In this document: one piece after another, positions 1 through 25,819 of the stretch
Numbering within the stretch: position 1 is the first letter of the stretch
How the letters are laid out: the number at the start of each line of letters is the position of its first letter
Source of the DNA: Hydra vulgaris
Lineage: Eukaryota; Cnidaria; Hydrozoa; Anthoathecata; Hydridae
Assembly (NCBI RefSeq): GCF_038396675.1
Contig: NC_088928.1
Location: forward strand, 60,054,501-60,118,500
Length of the DNA: 64,000 bases
Direction: 5' to 3'
Notes under the pieces: model-generated
Database searches by the model: none
The model's input: only the letters and a program-made list of their open reading frames with translations
What the model was told of the DNA's origin: nothing
Program-made: the position numbers and the translations under genes

Positions 1-411
1 AGGTATATAAAAGTCTTTATTCTAGATAGATGTATAAAAGAAATTTGAATTATGTCCTAAATTATTAAACTTCTTACTTAATTATTATTCCAAAAGTTTA
101 TCGTTTAAGTATTGTACTGTTTTAGTTTGTTTGTTTTTTTGTTTTTTTTGTGTGTGTATTTTTTGTGTTTTTTTTTTTTGGTGTGTTTTTTGTTTTTTAG
201 TTTGGTGTTTTAGTTTCTTATTGTGGTGTTTACTTAAAATTAGTACTTGTACTATATGTAAATATTCCATGAAATGTAAAATCTATTTCAGAATACATTT
301 AATTTGAATTTGATGAACTTGATAGAACTTTTAAAATGTTAAAGTTAAATAAAACAGTCTTGATGATATCGATATATCATATATTGATATGATGGAAACA
401 TTGTTATTGAT
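1..411. other. Unassigned AT-rich sequence
   Basis: Contains a T/G-rich low-complexity tract (about 120-215). No gene or element is recognisable. Confidence 0.5.
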
Positions 412-650
412 TCATATGATATCATAAAGAATATCCTTTTTAAAAAATTTAAATGTTCAATTCAACAAGGAATTTTTCCTGATGAATTAAAAATAGCTAC
501 AGTTTCACTAATATTTAAAGGTGGAGACTTACATAATGTTAGTAATTACCGTCCAATATCTGTTCTCTCTGTTTTCTCAAAAATTATAGAGAGAACTCTT
601 TATAATAAAATTTTCAATCATCTTTCCATATTTCCAAAATACAGATTATA
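412..650 (+). mobile_element. LINE reverse-transcriptase fragment
   Basis: The plus-strand translation gives FPDELKIATVSLIFKGGD, then SNYRPISVLSVFSKIIER. This is the first conserved block of a Jockey/CR1-type reverse transcriptase (compare FPD-LK-A-V-PIFK-GD, NYRPISLL). It stops near 650, so only about 80 codons survive. Confidence 0.85.
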
Positions 651-663
651 GATTGTATCACAA

Positions 664-700
664 TACAGATATGGCAACAGTATTGCTGCCATATCTGTAT
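664..700. repeat. Short hairpin
   Basis: Twelve-base arms ACAGATATGGCA and TGCCATATCTGT around a ten-base loop, just before the SINE. Confidence 0.6.
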
Positions 701-734
701 TGTGCCATATCAGTAATGTTGTCATATCACTAGC

Positions 735-925
735 AGCCGTGGCGCAGTGGTAGCGCACTTGCCTCAGAAACGTAAGATCCGTGGTTTAAACCCCACCTCT
801 GGGCAAGTTTTGCGATACTGGTTGGAAAGGAGGCATGAACTTCTTATTAAATGCTCATCTGTGGTGCTCAGCAATAAGACCGTAAGAACTTTTTGGGGCA
901 CCTAAAAATAAAAAAATAAAAAGTA
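735..925 (+). mobile_element. tRNA-derived SINE
   Basis: The head is tRNA-like, with an A box (TGGCGCAGTGGTAGCGC) and a B box (GGTTTAAACCC) at the spacing expected of an RNA polymerase III promoter. A non-tRNA body of about 110 bp and an A-rich tail (AAAAATAAAAAAATAAAAA) follow. It sits between two LINE fragments. It is not a functional tRNA, because no 3' acceptor strand closes the structure. Confidence 0.75.
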
Positions 926-3340
926 TTCCATACAAGGATTGATTTAAGAATTATAGAGACAAAAAATTGAATCCTGAGTAAGAAAGTGGCGAGCACGATA
1001 AAGAGATGCAACTTTAGCAGATGCTAATTTTGCAATCAACTTGATATATGGTTTTCAAGACAGATTGGAAGTAAGAGTTAATCCTAGAAGATGAAGAGTA
1101 GATGACTCACCGTGTACATTACCGTTCATAAATATAGGAAAATCTAGGTTATTGCGATAACAGTTAACTGAAAAAAAGTTGAGTTTTATCTGAGGTAAAG
1201 TTCACCAGCCACTAAGTCCCGTGCAGTAGCAGAAATGAGATCCTTTTCATACTCAAAGGCCCCCTCGAAGCAATCAAGTAGTGTTGGGTTTTTATTAAGA
1301 CAAGAATAAATGGTAGTATCATCAGCAAACAATGCCACCTTATATGTGAGAATTTCAGGGAGATTCTGAATGTAAATTAAAAAAAAAGTATAGGGCTAGG
1401 GCTTACAGCATATGATGAAGAGTGCTGTCTATCGAGGACAACTTTTATACTACAATTGGTAAGGAAGGATTCAATAATCTTAAAGATGTTACCTAATACA
1501 CCGTAAGTGGAGAGTTTATGGAGAAGACCAGCATGCCAAACTTTATCAAAAGCTTTAGAAATGTCGAGTGCGATGTGTTCACATCTATTTAATGCACAAT
1601 AAAACCTATCTGTTATTACCGTTAACAAATCAGCAGTAGAACGAGTAGATCGAAATCCATATTGATGATCAGAAAGTTATTAGATTCAAGATGAGAGATT
1701 AAGTATTTGTTAATTAAAGACTCAAAAACCTTACTTATGAAGACAAATGGACGGTAGTTAAACGAGTCAGATTGCTCTCCAAAATTTTTGAAATAGGGAA
1801 AGCAACATCTGTTATATAAATAACAGATGTCGCTTTCCAGAGAGATTCTGATAAGCACTTGTTAAATAGTTTTAAAAGTATAGACGGCAACTCAGGAGAA
1901 CACTTTTACAAGACTATAATGGTGTGTTGTCTGGACCACAAGCTGTAAAAGAGTTTAAGCAGGAATTCACTTTAACTTCAGAAGCTGGAGTGATACAAAC
2001 GTCAGGCAATGGATTAACCTTTGTCGGCTATATTAGGTAGAACTCGACTAGTGGAAGCAAGAGATGATATTGATGAGAAGTTCTTAGCAAACAATTTAGC
2101 TTTGTCTTTATGTGAGGTGACAAAATCTGAACCGTACAAGAGAGGTGGAGTAACGAATTTGTCCATATTATAGATATTGTTAAAGATTCTCCAGAAGTCA
2201 CGAGAGCCTAATTTCTGAGATAAACATAAGATTTTGTGATCTGAGAATAGCGGACTTTGGCGTTAGACAAAACCTTTTTACAATGGTTTCTAGCAATAGT
2301 AAACAGACGTCTGTTTTGTAGAAAATTGTTTTGCTGATAGATTTGAAAGTAAAGGTTACGATTGGAAATTGCAGCAGCACAATGAGAGAAAAACCATGGA
2401 CTTGACTTTGGAATCTTCAACAGAGAATAAAAGATTCCAGGCTAGCCTGAATCCAAGAAGTTTTTTTTTTTTTTTTTTTTTAATTTTTTTTTTTTATACA
2501 ACTTCAATATATTTACACATCGTTACGTTACAATTACATAATATAATATAATGCAACGTAAAAAATAAAATTATATATAACATAATATTACCACGTATCA
2601 TAATAAAAAGTGGTTTAACAAATATAACTAAGTATAACGTAAACTAATAGTGTTTCTTATCATAAAAACATGTTGTTGTAAAGGAAAACTCGTAGAAGTC
2701 TGAGAAGACTTATCATCGAGTACCTCTTTAAGTGGTTAAATAAAGTCTATTTTATATTTATATATAATCAGAAGTGGTTAAACAGTATACAGTCAGTGAT
2801 ACACATAAATATTTTAGTATAAATTTTGTTGCTAAGTTTAATACATGTCAATATAATTGTTGATATTAAGTATGAGGTGTTTTAATTTATTTTTCAAGTT
2901 GGCAGGATTGTTTAAGTTTTATTGGCAGGATTATTTAAGCACATTAATTAAGCACATTTGGCAGGATTATTTAAGCACATTAAGATTAAGTTACGTAAGA
3001 AGCACATTTGTCAGCAGGAAGACGAAATATTTCTACCCAAGGGGCATCACGAAGAAAATCACGGAAAGAGTCCCAGTCAGCTTTAAGGTAGTTATAAGAA
3101 GTACAATGATAAGTAGATTCTGATGATGAAGAAGAATGAGATAATAGCTTTAGAGTGATCAAACGGTGATAAGAACTAAGGGTGAATGTGGAGAAATTGA
3201 GCACTGACTTGGATCAGAAACAAGGCATAAGTTGAATAGAGAAGGTAAATGATTCAGATTGTCTGGAAAGCAAATTAAAAAGTTGACTATTGTGCCTTAA
3301 CGCTTGCAGATTCACTGACACTGGATCCAACATAAGTAAA
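926..3340 (-). mobile_element. CR1/Jockey-like LINE, copy 1, decayed and interrupted
   Basis: The minus strand carries pieces of one pol protein: an endonuclease-side segment at 3340-2988 (TYHCTSYNYLKADWDSF), the RT linker at 2460-2200 ([17 protein letters not shown]), and RT core pieces at 1860-1370 (FNYRPFVFISKVFESLI; then LDISKAFDKVWHAGLLHKL). The 3' part runs to about 926, where it meets the SINE. Frameshifts and stops occur throughout. It is homologous to the copy at 32.4-34.3 kb, with long stretches of near-identical DNA. Confidence 0.85.
2463..2987 (-). mobile_element. 525-bp poly(A)-tailed insertion inside LINE copy 1
   Basis: The LINE coding sequence breaks between SYVT and SWIQA. 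The break is flanked by the direct repeat AAGTT (2458-2462 and 2988-2992). Deleting the insert with one AAGTT rejoins the LINE frame exactly. The insert begins with a T run on the plus strand, so its poly(A) tail lies on the minus strand. Its 5' end has three partial copies of TGTGCTTAAATAATCCTGCC. It has no recognisable protein, so it is a non-autonomous retroposed element. Confidence 0.75.
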
Positions 3341-3344
3341 TTTT

Positions 3345-4190
3345 TATATTTTAACAGACTTTCAATACACTTTTGGAACTATTCTAAAATCGTCGTTTAT
3401 AGCAAGACTTAGTTTCATGTTACTAAATTCTGAACAACTTTGACTTCATGTATCGAATTTCATAACTTAAGTTACGCAAATTAAAGTGTCAGTTTAGTGT
3501 TCGCAAATATTTTTTCTCTCTCAGTTAATATTTGGAATAACTTTAAGTTATTCCAAATATTAACTGAGAGAGAAAAAAGTTTTAAGTTGCAAATGCCAAT
3601 AATACTAAGAGCTTAAAAACAAAAATTTACTCCATCAATTTTTAAAAATAATGTTCCAGCTAACTGCATCTCGTGTAACTGTTGTGCTTATTTTCTTAAT
3701 TTTGTAATCTATATGTAATTTTGTAATTATAGTTGTACTTAATTTCTTAATTTTGTAATCTTTATAGTATATTTATTTTATTGTTGTGGGGTACGCTGTC
3801 AATGTCTTATTTATTTTTTGGAGCTGCGTGTCCTTTAGAACATGTATAACTGCTCTAAAAAATTTAAATCAATCAATCAATTTTTATTTTAATTTGGCAA
3901 ATTTGTTTTGCAACAACTTTGTGTGCAAAATTAAAATTAAAATTGACAAATTAAGATGAAAAAGATGGCCAACTTAAACGCAAAAAGGTGCAGTTTAAAA
4001 CACGGAAATTATATTAACATAAAAAAACAAGAAGTAAAACATAAATATATTTATTTCTAACAATAAAAATGTACACTCTAATTCTAAATAGAATTAAATA
4101 CTTAGTGGGATATTAAATAACAACAAAAAATCAATAAATCCCATTAACTGTTTAAAAAGTTAAAAACAAATAAATATGCTATATTTTTCT
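3345..4190. other. Intergenic sequence downstream of LBR
   Basis: Besides the hairpin at 3511-3578 I see only AT-rich sequence and no coding signal. Confidence 0.5.
3511..3578. repeat. Long perfect hairpin
   Basis: Two arms of about 33 nt, essentially perfect and with almost no loop (left arm TTTTTCTCTCTCAGTTAATA..., right arm its reverse complement), centred near 3543. Confidence 0.9.
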
Positions 4191-4198
4191 ATTCATAA

Positions 4199-4204
4199 TT
4201 TATT
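4199..4204 (-). promoter_or_regulatory. Candidate LBR polyadenylation signal
   Basis: AATAAA on the minus strand, about 107 nt beyond the LBR stop codon. The hexamer is common in DNA this AT-rich, so only its position supports it. Confidence 0.45.
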
Positions 4205-4310
4205 TTAAAACCTCTGTATAAGATAGTAAAAGCTATAACCAAATTTTGTTACCAAATAAAATATTTTCATAACAAAGACAATCAATAAATTCCACCTATA
4301 AATCAATTTT

Positions 4311-19338
<15,028 letters not shown>

Positions 19339-19340
19339 AC

Positions 19341-19362
19341 CTACGAGTTTTAACAAATACAC
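19341..19362 (-). promoter_or_regulatory. Possible splice acceptor 2 nt before the LBR ATG
   Basis: The minus strand reads TTGTTAAAACTCGTAG, then GT and the ATG at 19338. The pyrimidine tract is weaker than at TBP or STYX. Confidence 0.35.
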
Positions 19363-20559
19363 ATAAATAGTATGTCAGTGGTATTTAGTTGTAAATTTCC
19401 ATTCATGAATTCCTTCGGTAATGACAGTTGAATCTGCGCGCATTTAATTTTGATTGGTCGACTAATTCGTTTCCACACTGGGGGTCACGATAGAAATTTG
19501 AAATAAACCAAAACAGTAATAATAAACAATTATAACATTTAAATTAATCTAACGCATCAAACTTATTAAACTATGTCTCATATATAAAATTCAGTTGTTA
19601 TTTTTCGTTAATATAAATTGACTATTCTTGTAAAGCAACCGTTAGCTCTTTACTATATTGAAGACAAAATACATTTAAGAAAGAAAACATCTTAAAAAAT
19701 GTTTTTAGGGTAATTGTACACCAAGTAAACAAATAAAAAAGTTTGTAATAGTAATTACCAAGAAATCATAGAGGTAGGGGAGGGGGAATTCGAGTATCGT
19801 GGGTCAGAAATTAGGATATAATTTTTGGATTTTAAAGTGAACAATGGCTAAAAAGTGTAAATTATATTGTGCCTAAACTTAAGATAAAACCTACAAGTCG
19901 TGCAATTAAAAATCTACAACTTTCTTTAAAGTTGCTTTGGTTATTCAAGAACTAAATCACTTTTCTTTTTTTTTTTATGAAAATTTATATATTTTTTTAG
20001 GTAAACTATATATGAATACACTTTTATCATGAACCATATATCAGTATATATAAAATGTAATATAAAATATCAAATATTCATACTTATAATATAGTAGGTG
20101 GAAATTGGAGAATGGGAGGGGGGGGAGGGCAATTGCCTTACGAGTTTTACTGACTCACAAAAATAAAAATGAGATAATAAAAAAAGTTCTTCAAACTCTC
20201 CCATTTGGCGACAAGAAATAAATAGTCCCATTTTGCCAACTGTATCTAAAAAAAAAGTTCCAATTTGTCGACCAAAGGTGCAAAAAGGCCTCATTCTCCT
20301 CATTACGACTTTTAGGTAGGTTTGTGATTTATATAAGATCCTCGTGTTTTAGTAATTTTTGTGCATTTATAGTCAATATTAGTGTTTTCGTAGTGTTTTC
20401 GTCAAGATAAACACTTAGAAATCTTGTAAGAAAATCTCTTTTTATTTCCTAATCGATAAAAATTTGAGGTAAATTTGATGGCAGAAATCATTTTTTTGTA
20501 ATCAAATGGATTAAATCAAATGGATTCACTTTAAAAAGTTCAGCGATATCAGTTGGAAA
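19363..20559. other. LBR upstream region
   Basis: Should contain the LBR promoter, but no distinct core element is identifiable. The stretch at 20080-20310 has a G-run and phrases such as CCAATTTGTCGACC that look like a decayed repeat. Confidence 0.4.
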
Positions 20560-22260
20560 GGAATAAGTTTGTATAATCTGCAAACATAATGCTCGTTAGT
20601 TTTGAGACTTTATTCAAGCCATTTATATGAATTAAAAAAAGGAGAGGTACAATAATTGAACCTTGTGGGATTCCACAGGATATATTAAGAAAAGTGGTTT
20701 GATAATCATTGTTAAATGATACAAATTGTTTTTGGTTAGATAGATACCCAGGAAAAAAAGTTCTATAGATTTTCTATAAACTTTTGAAACATATAACCTG
20801 TAGAAATTCTGTAGAATTCTATAAAATTCTGTAGAAATTCTATAAAATTTTATAGAATTTTAAAGACGTTCTATAGAATTCTATAAAATTCTATAGAATT
20901 TTATATAAATATAGAATTCTATAGAACTTCTATAGAATTCTATAGAATTTTATAGAATTCTATAGAATTTAATAGAATTTAATAGAATTTTATAGAAATC
21001 TATAGGATTTTATAGAATTCTATAGAATACAATAGAATTCTATAGAATTTTATAGAATTCTATAGAATACTATAGAATTTAATAGAATTCTATATTTATT
21101 TAAAATTCTATAGAATTCTATAGAACTTCTTTAGAATTCCATAAAATTTTATTGAATTTCTATAGAATTTTATAGAACTCTATAGAACTCTATAGAATCT
21201 CTATAGAACTTTTTTTTCTATAGAAAAAGTTTTATAGCAATTTCTATAGAAATTAATAGCATTCTATAGAAATTTTATAGAATTTATATTGGCCACATGT
21301 TTCAAAAGTTTATACAAATTCTATAAAACTTTTTTTCCTGGGTAACTTTTACATCATTTTAAAATTTTATTTTTTATTCCATAGTATTTGAGTTTATAAG
21401 TTAAAATATGGTGATTGACCGTATCAAAAGCTTTTGATAGGTCAACAAAAATTGTTAGTGTATATTGAGATTTTTTAAATGATTTTGAGATTTCACGTAC
21501 AAATTGGATAATAGCATCTTCAGTTGAGTTATCTTTCTTGAAACCAAATTGATTGATGTAAAATAGATTATTATAGTGAAAATATTTTTATATTCTGTTG
21601 AACATTATTTTTTATAGAATTTTTGAAAATGTAGAATGAGCAGAGATGATTTCAGATTTGTCCTCTTCTTTAAAATAGGAATATTTTTTGAAATTTTTTG
21701 GTATTTAATAGATATTGTTTTTGTTAAACTAAGAATATATTCTTAGTTATTCGCGTGGGTATATTGATTACTGGAATGTATCCAGATTGAAAACAGACAT
21801 TTAAAAATTTATTAATATGCTTATTAATGTTATAGTCAAAAATGTTTAGGGTAACGTCACCGACAAACTGCACACTTTTATTTACGCTTGATTTATGTTT
21901 AATTATATTTTTAACATGGTCTTTGAATGCGTCAATTTTTCCTGTAGGCGGCTTGTATAACCCATGCACAATAATACTTCTTACACATAATGATTCGTAT
22001 TATTTAGTGGTTGAACTCCACACATAATGGTTCGTATTATTAAGTAGTTAAACTTAAATTTCGTATAGGTTTGGAAACTTGAATCGCTATCAATATTTTT
22101 GTCATGACACCATTTTTCGCTGAGACAAATATGAAAACTAATTTTGACTTTATATAAAAACTGTTTTAATGATTCATTATTTTTTTGTAAACTCCTAATA
22201 TTATTATGGAGAATAGAAAATGAGTTACCATCCATTCCTTCAGTGTTATTTTTTGAGTTT
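20560..22260 (-). mobile_element. LINE of a second subfamily, interrupted by a TIR element
   Basis: Endonuclease part at 22235-21724: FSILHNNIRSLQKNNESLKQ, then YKPPTGKIDAF and INIPTRITKN. RT part: IIQFVREISKSF, then IFVDLSKAFDTVN near 21450, KSYLSNQKQFVSF across the insertion point, and CGIPQGSI at about 20670. Stops and frameshifts are present. The 596-bp palindrome element sits inside the KSY codons. Confidence 0.85.
20747..21342. mobile_element. 596-bp TIR element with a palindrome-array interior
   Basis: The ends are inverted repeats of about 47 nt starting CCCAGGAAAAAAAGTT, with matching CTATA...CTTTTGAAACAT blocks. It is flanked by TA on both sides (20745-20746 and 21343-21344). Removing it with one TA restores the LINE reading frame. 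The interior, apart from the TIRs, is dozens of copies of ATTCTATAGAATT-like palindromes with A/T variants. No coding capacity. Confidence 0.9.
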
Positions 22261-22910
22261 AAGATATAAGTATATATCTATATTGATCTATATGAGTTAT
22301 TTGGATTGATTGTGTTTTCAATAAACGGAAAATTGGTATTGTAGATAGAATACACTGGGCTGAAAAAAATGATTTAAATAGATTTAGCGCTGTCATTTAA
22401 AATATTGCTTACTGCATGTGCAAACAATGCATATAAAATTTATAATTAAATAAATTAACGAAGTTAATGTTACGCTAGCTAACCATAAAATTGAACTTGC
22501 TTATAAAATTTCAATAAAAGAAACATTAAAACGCATATTCCTACAAAAAATATTTCACGAGAATTCACGAGAAACAAGTACTAACATATTTTATTATAAT
22601 ATTGTATTGCATAAACCTCGACTAAAAAAACTCTTTTTTGTGAAACAAACGTATTTCATAATAAAAGTTTACATCGCAAACGATTGACACTTTTACCGGG
22701 ACGAAACGACTAAAAAATACCTGCTTTGCATTGAAAACTATTTATTTCAGTTTGTCATACGATTTTAAAACTCTTGATAATTCAAACATAGCTAACATCA
22801 ATTTATGGATTTTATGATACAGTAAATATAAAAATAGCATCGAAATTTACACACTTGACTTTGACGATTAGTTTAAAATAATTTACAGACTTGTCATTTT
22901 TTTTGCAAAT
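22261..22910. other. Region between the LINE and the STYX stop
   Basis: Contains the STYX 3' UTR and candidate poly(A) signal. Nothing else recognisable. Confidence 0.5.
22741..22746 (-). promoter_or_regulatory. Candidate STYX polyadenylation signal
   Basis: AATAAA on the minus strand, about 165 nt after the STYX TAA. The call rests on position only. Confidence 0.4.
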
Positions 22911-25788
22911 TTAAGAATTAGATACATTGGTGTTAAAGTGATCTATTTTTACTAAGTCAGAATTTTCGTCATCAATTTCGTACTTACGTTTGTAGGTACC
23001 TAAAATTTAAAGTTTATAATGAAATATATCAAAAAATATTTTTTTATAAAACAAAACTAATACTTTAATACAACTAATTACTTTATAAAGTAATTACAAA
23101 TAATTATATTGTCAAACAATTAAGACTCATTACCGCTATTATAAATAAGGACCTAATAATAATATACAATAATAAACTATTATTGTTATTATGGTCAAAA
23201 ATAGCAATAATAATATTTTACATTTTATTAATATTGCGCTCGTTTTTTACATACCTCCGGTATACAGAACTAATTATATTAAAAACACAATTTTTAACAT
23301 TTAAAAAAATTATTATAACAATGAAAAATTCATTAAACATTAAATATTCTTTATATTAGATATATTTAGTTAGCAGCCACAAACAGTTCTGTTCAAACAT
23401 AACAACTTTCAATGACGCAAATACGATTATTTTAAAAAAACAACAATGAAATGATATAAATTTATGAATATAAATTCATATTTATAACCCTAATTTTAAA
23501 GCAACTCTATCGATAAAAATGTTAATGTTTGGAAAACAGTCATGCTTCGCCAAATGTTATATGAAACCTTGACATTTTAAAAAAAAAAAATTTCAAGAGG
23601 ACACACCTAATAGATGAAATAATAAAATTTGAATAGAAAGTGGTAAATAAATAAAAAAATACCGAAACAGACATGGTATCATAAATTTTTTTTTACAAAA
23701 CGTCAAATTTCTAGAGAAATATTTCAAAATAGAAGCAGAAAAGCGAAGAAAAAAATATTTTACTTTATTAAAATTTAAAAATATCAACATTACAATACAA
23801 TGTCATTATGATTTAACATAAGTAAAAGTATAGTTAAAAAAAAAATGGTTATAATCTTAAACTGGTTAGATAAGAAAAATGACTAGTCAAACAGACTAAG
23901 CTCTTTAAACGTGGTTAAGGCAACTCATCTAGGCAATAGATAACTCCAATAGATAAATCCTAGATATAGTAAATTGACTTTAAAACAACCTGAAGTTGAA
24001 AATATTCTGTTCCAAATCTATATAATGTTAAACTCATTTAATTACAAAAAGTGTGAGATTGAAGGTTTGGTCAGTCAATAGGGGTTTCTATGCAGGAAAA
24101 AAAAAAAAAACAAGTAAAAAGATTGCCAAAATGGCAGGTAAGCGAAAACTAGACAAATGCAGCAAGTGATTCAAAATGCGGCTAAGATTATTTAAGTTAG
24201 TTGAATGCAGATTATAAAAGTTATAAAAGAAAAAAGATTATAAACGTTATAAAAGAAAAAGCAATGAAGAATGAAGAAGACATTACATATTGTATTGTTT
24301 GACTAATCACAAAGCAAAACAAGCCGTAAACAAAGTTCAAATATTTAGTGAGATGCTACATTTAGAGGACAATGTAGCGCCTAAAGTTATCAAGCAAATG
24401 CTTTGGAAATATAGGAATGTTGTTGAAGTAAACTGTACTAAAAGTCCTAGACATACTAACAAATTTAAGCCTTTTTTATTTAACGAAGTTAAGATAAAAA
24501 CAAGGGATTAATTAAAATAAAGAAGACTGCAGAGAATGAGGTTAGTAAACTAGCAAAGTAAATAACCTGTATCGAAATCAACCAAATTAAACTCATAAGT
24601 TAAGCAAAGCTGCTGGTCCTTCTAGTGTATTGGATTGAGATGTCAATGTTAAATATCAGAACTTTACAAATCAATTTTACATAAAGGAAAAATGAATGAT
24701 AAAGATTTATAAAAACGCACTATAAAAAGCAGAGCATTGATCAATAACTTGCAATTTGGTTTTGGACTAGGAAAAGGAACAATAGAGATACAATATTTAT
24801 TGTATGGCAGATTTAAAAATAATTAAAAAAAAAAAAAAGATTTGTGGATGGAATTTGATAGCTTCGAAAAAGCTTTTGACAACTACCATAAGAGGAAGTG
24901 GGGAAGACTTTGAGATATTTTGTTGTCAAAGAACGGCTGGTAACAGTTGTCATAGCTATGTATAAAGTGTCACAATTGCAATCAAAGGAATAGATTGATA
25001 GTTTTAAAATAAAGATTATTGCTGTAAAAGCTTTATGTTGGTTTTACTATTCTATTCAGATTATTTATGCTTGATGCAACTATAAACCTAAAATGGTTTA
25101 TTGAAGATTTAGACTTGGTTGTTACGTTGTTGGTTGTTATGTTTGTTGTTGTTACATTGTTGGTAGATATGTTTGTTGTTTTTATACTGTTTGTTACATT
25201 GCTCAAAAAAACAAAATCAATTAATTAACTCACTTTTGGGATAAAATATAATTAAAAACAATTAAAAGTTCAGAAATTTTTTTTTATAAAAAACTTAAAC
25301 ATTTAAAATCATCAAACACAAACAATTGAAACAAAAAAAAAACTAAAGAAAAATTACCACTTGAACTTGTCTGACCTTGCTGCTGATATCTCGCCAAATA
25401 TATTGGCTCATATTCCTAGACAGAGACAATTTCATAGTTTTATCAAAATAATGCTCTAATTTCAATAATATATACAAAGAAAATAAAAACACAAAGGTTA
25501 CCTGAAGCTGTCTTACAAAACCTTCATTTGGATTTATACAGTAGCGCTTTTGTTGAACATACAAAAATGACTTTTGATAACTTAATCCATATGTTTCCAT
25601 TATATAAGCAATTACAAATGATGCACTAAACACATAATTTTCTAACTGTAACTAAAAATAATATAACAAAAAGTACAAAAAAACACAAAGGGTAATATAA
25701 CATTAACAACAATATATTAAGGATCAAAAACAACAATGTATTAAAGCTTTTATGCCAGCAACAAAAATAAAATTAATAATAATAAGTA

Positions 25789-25819
<31 letters not shown>

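Noticed and set aside
20070-20303. 77-aa minus-strand frame upstream of LBR
   Set aside because: Has repeated phrases typical of a decayed short repeat and no conserved domain.
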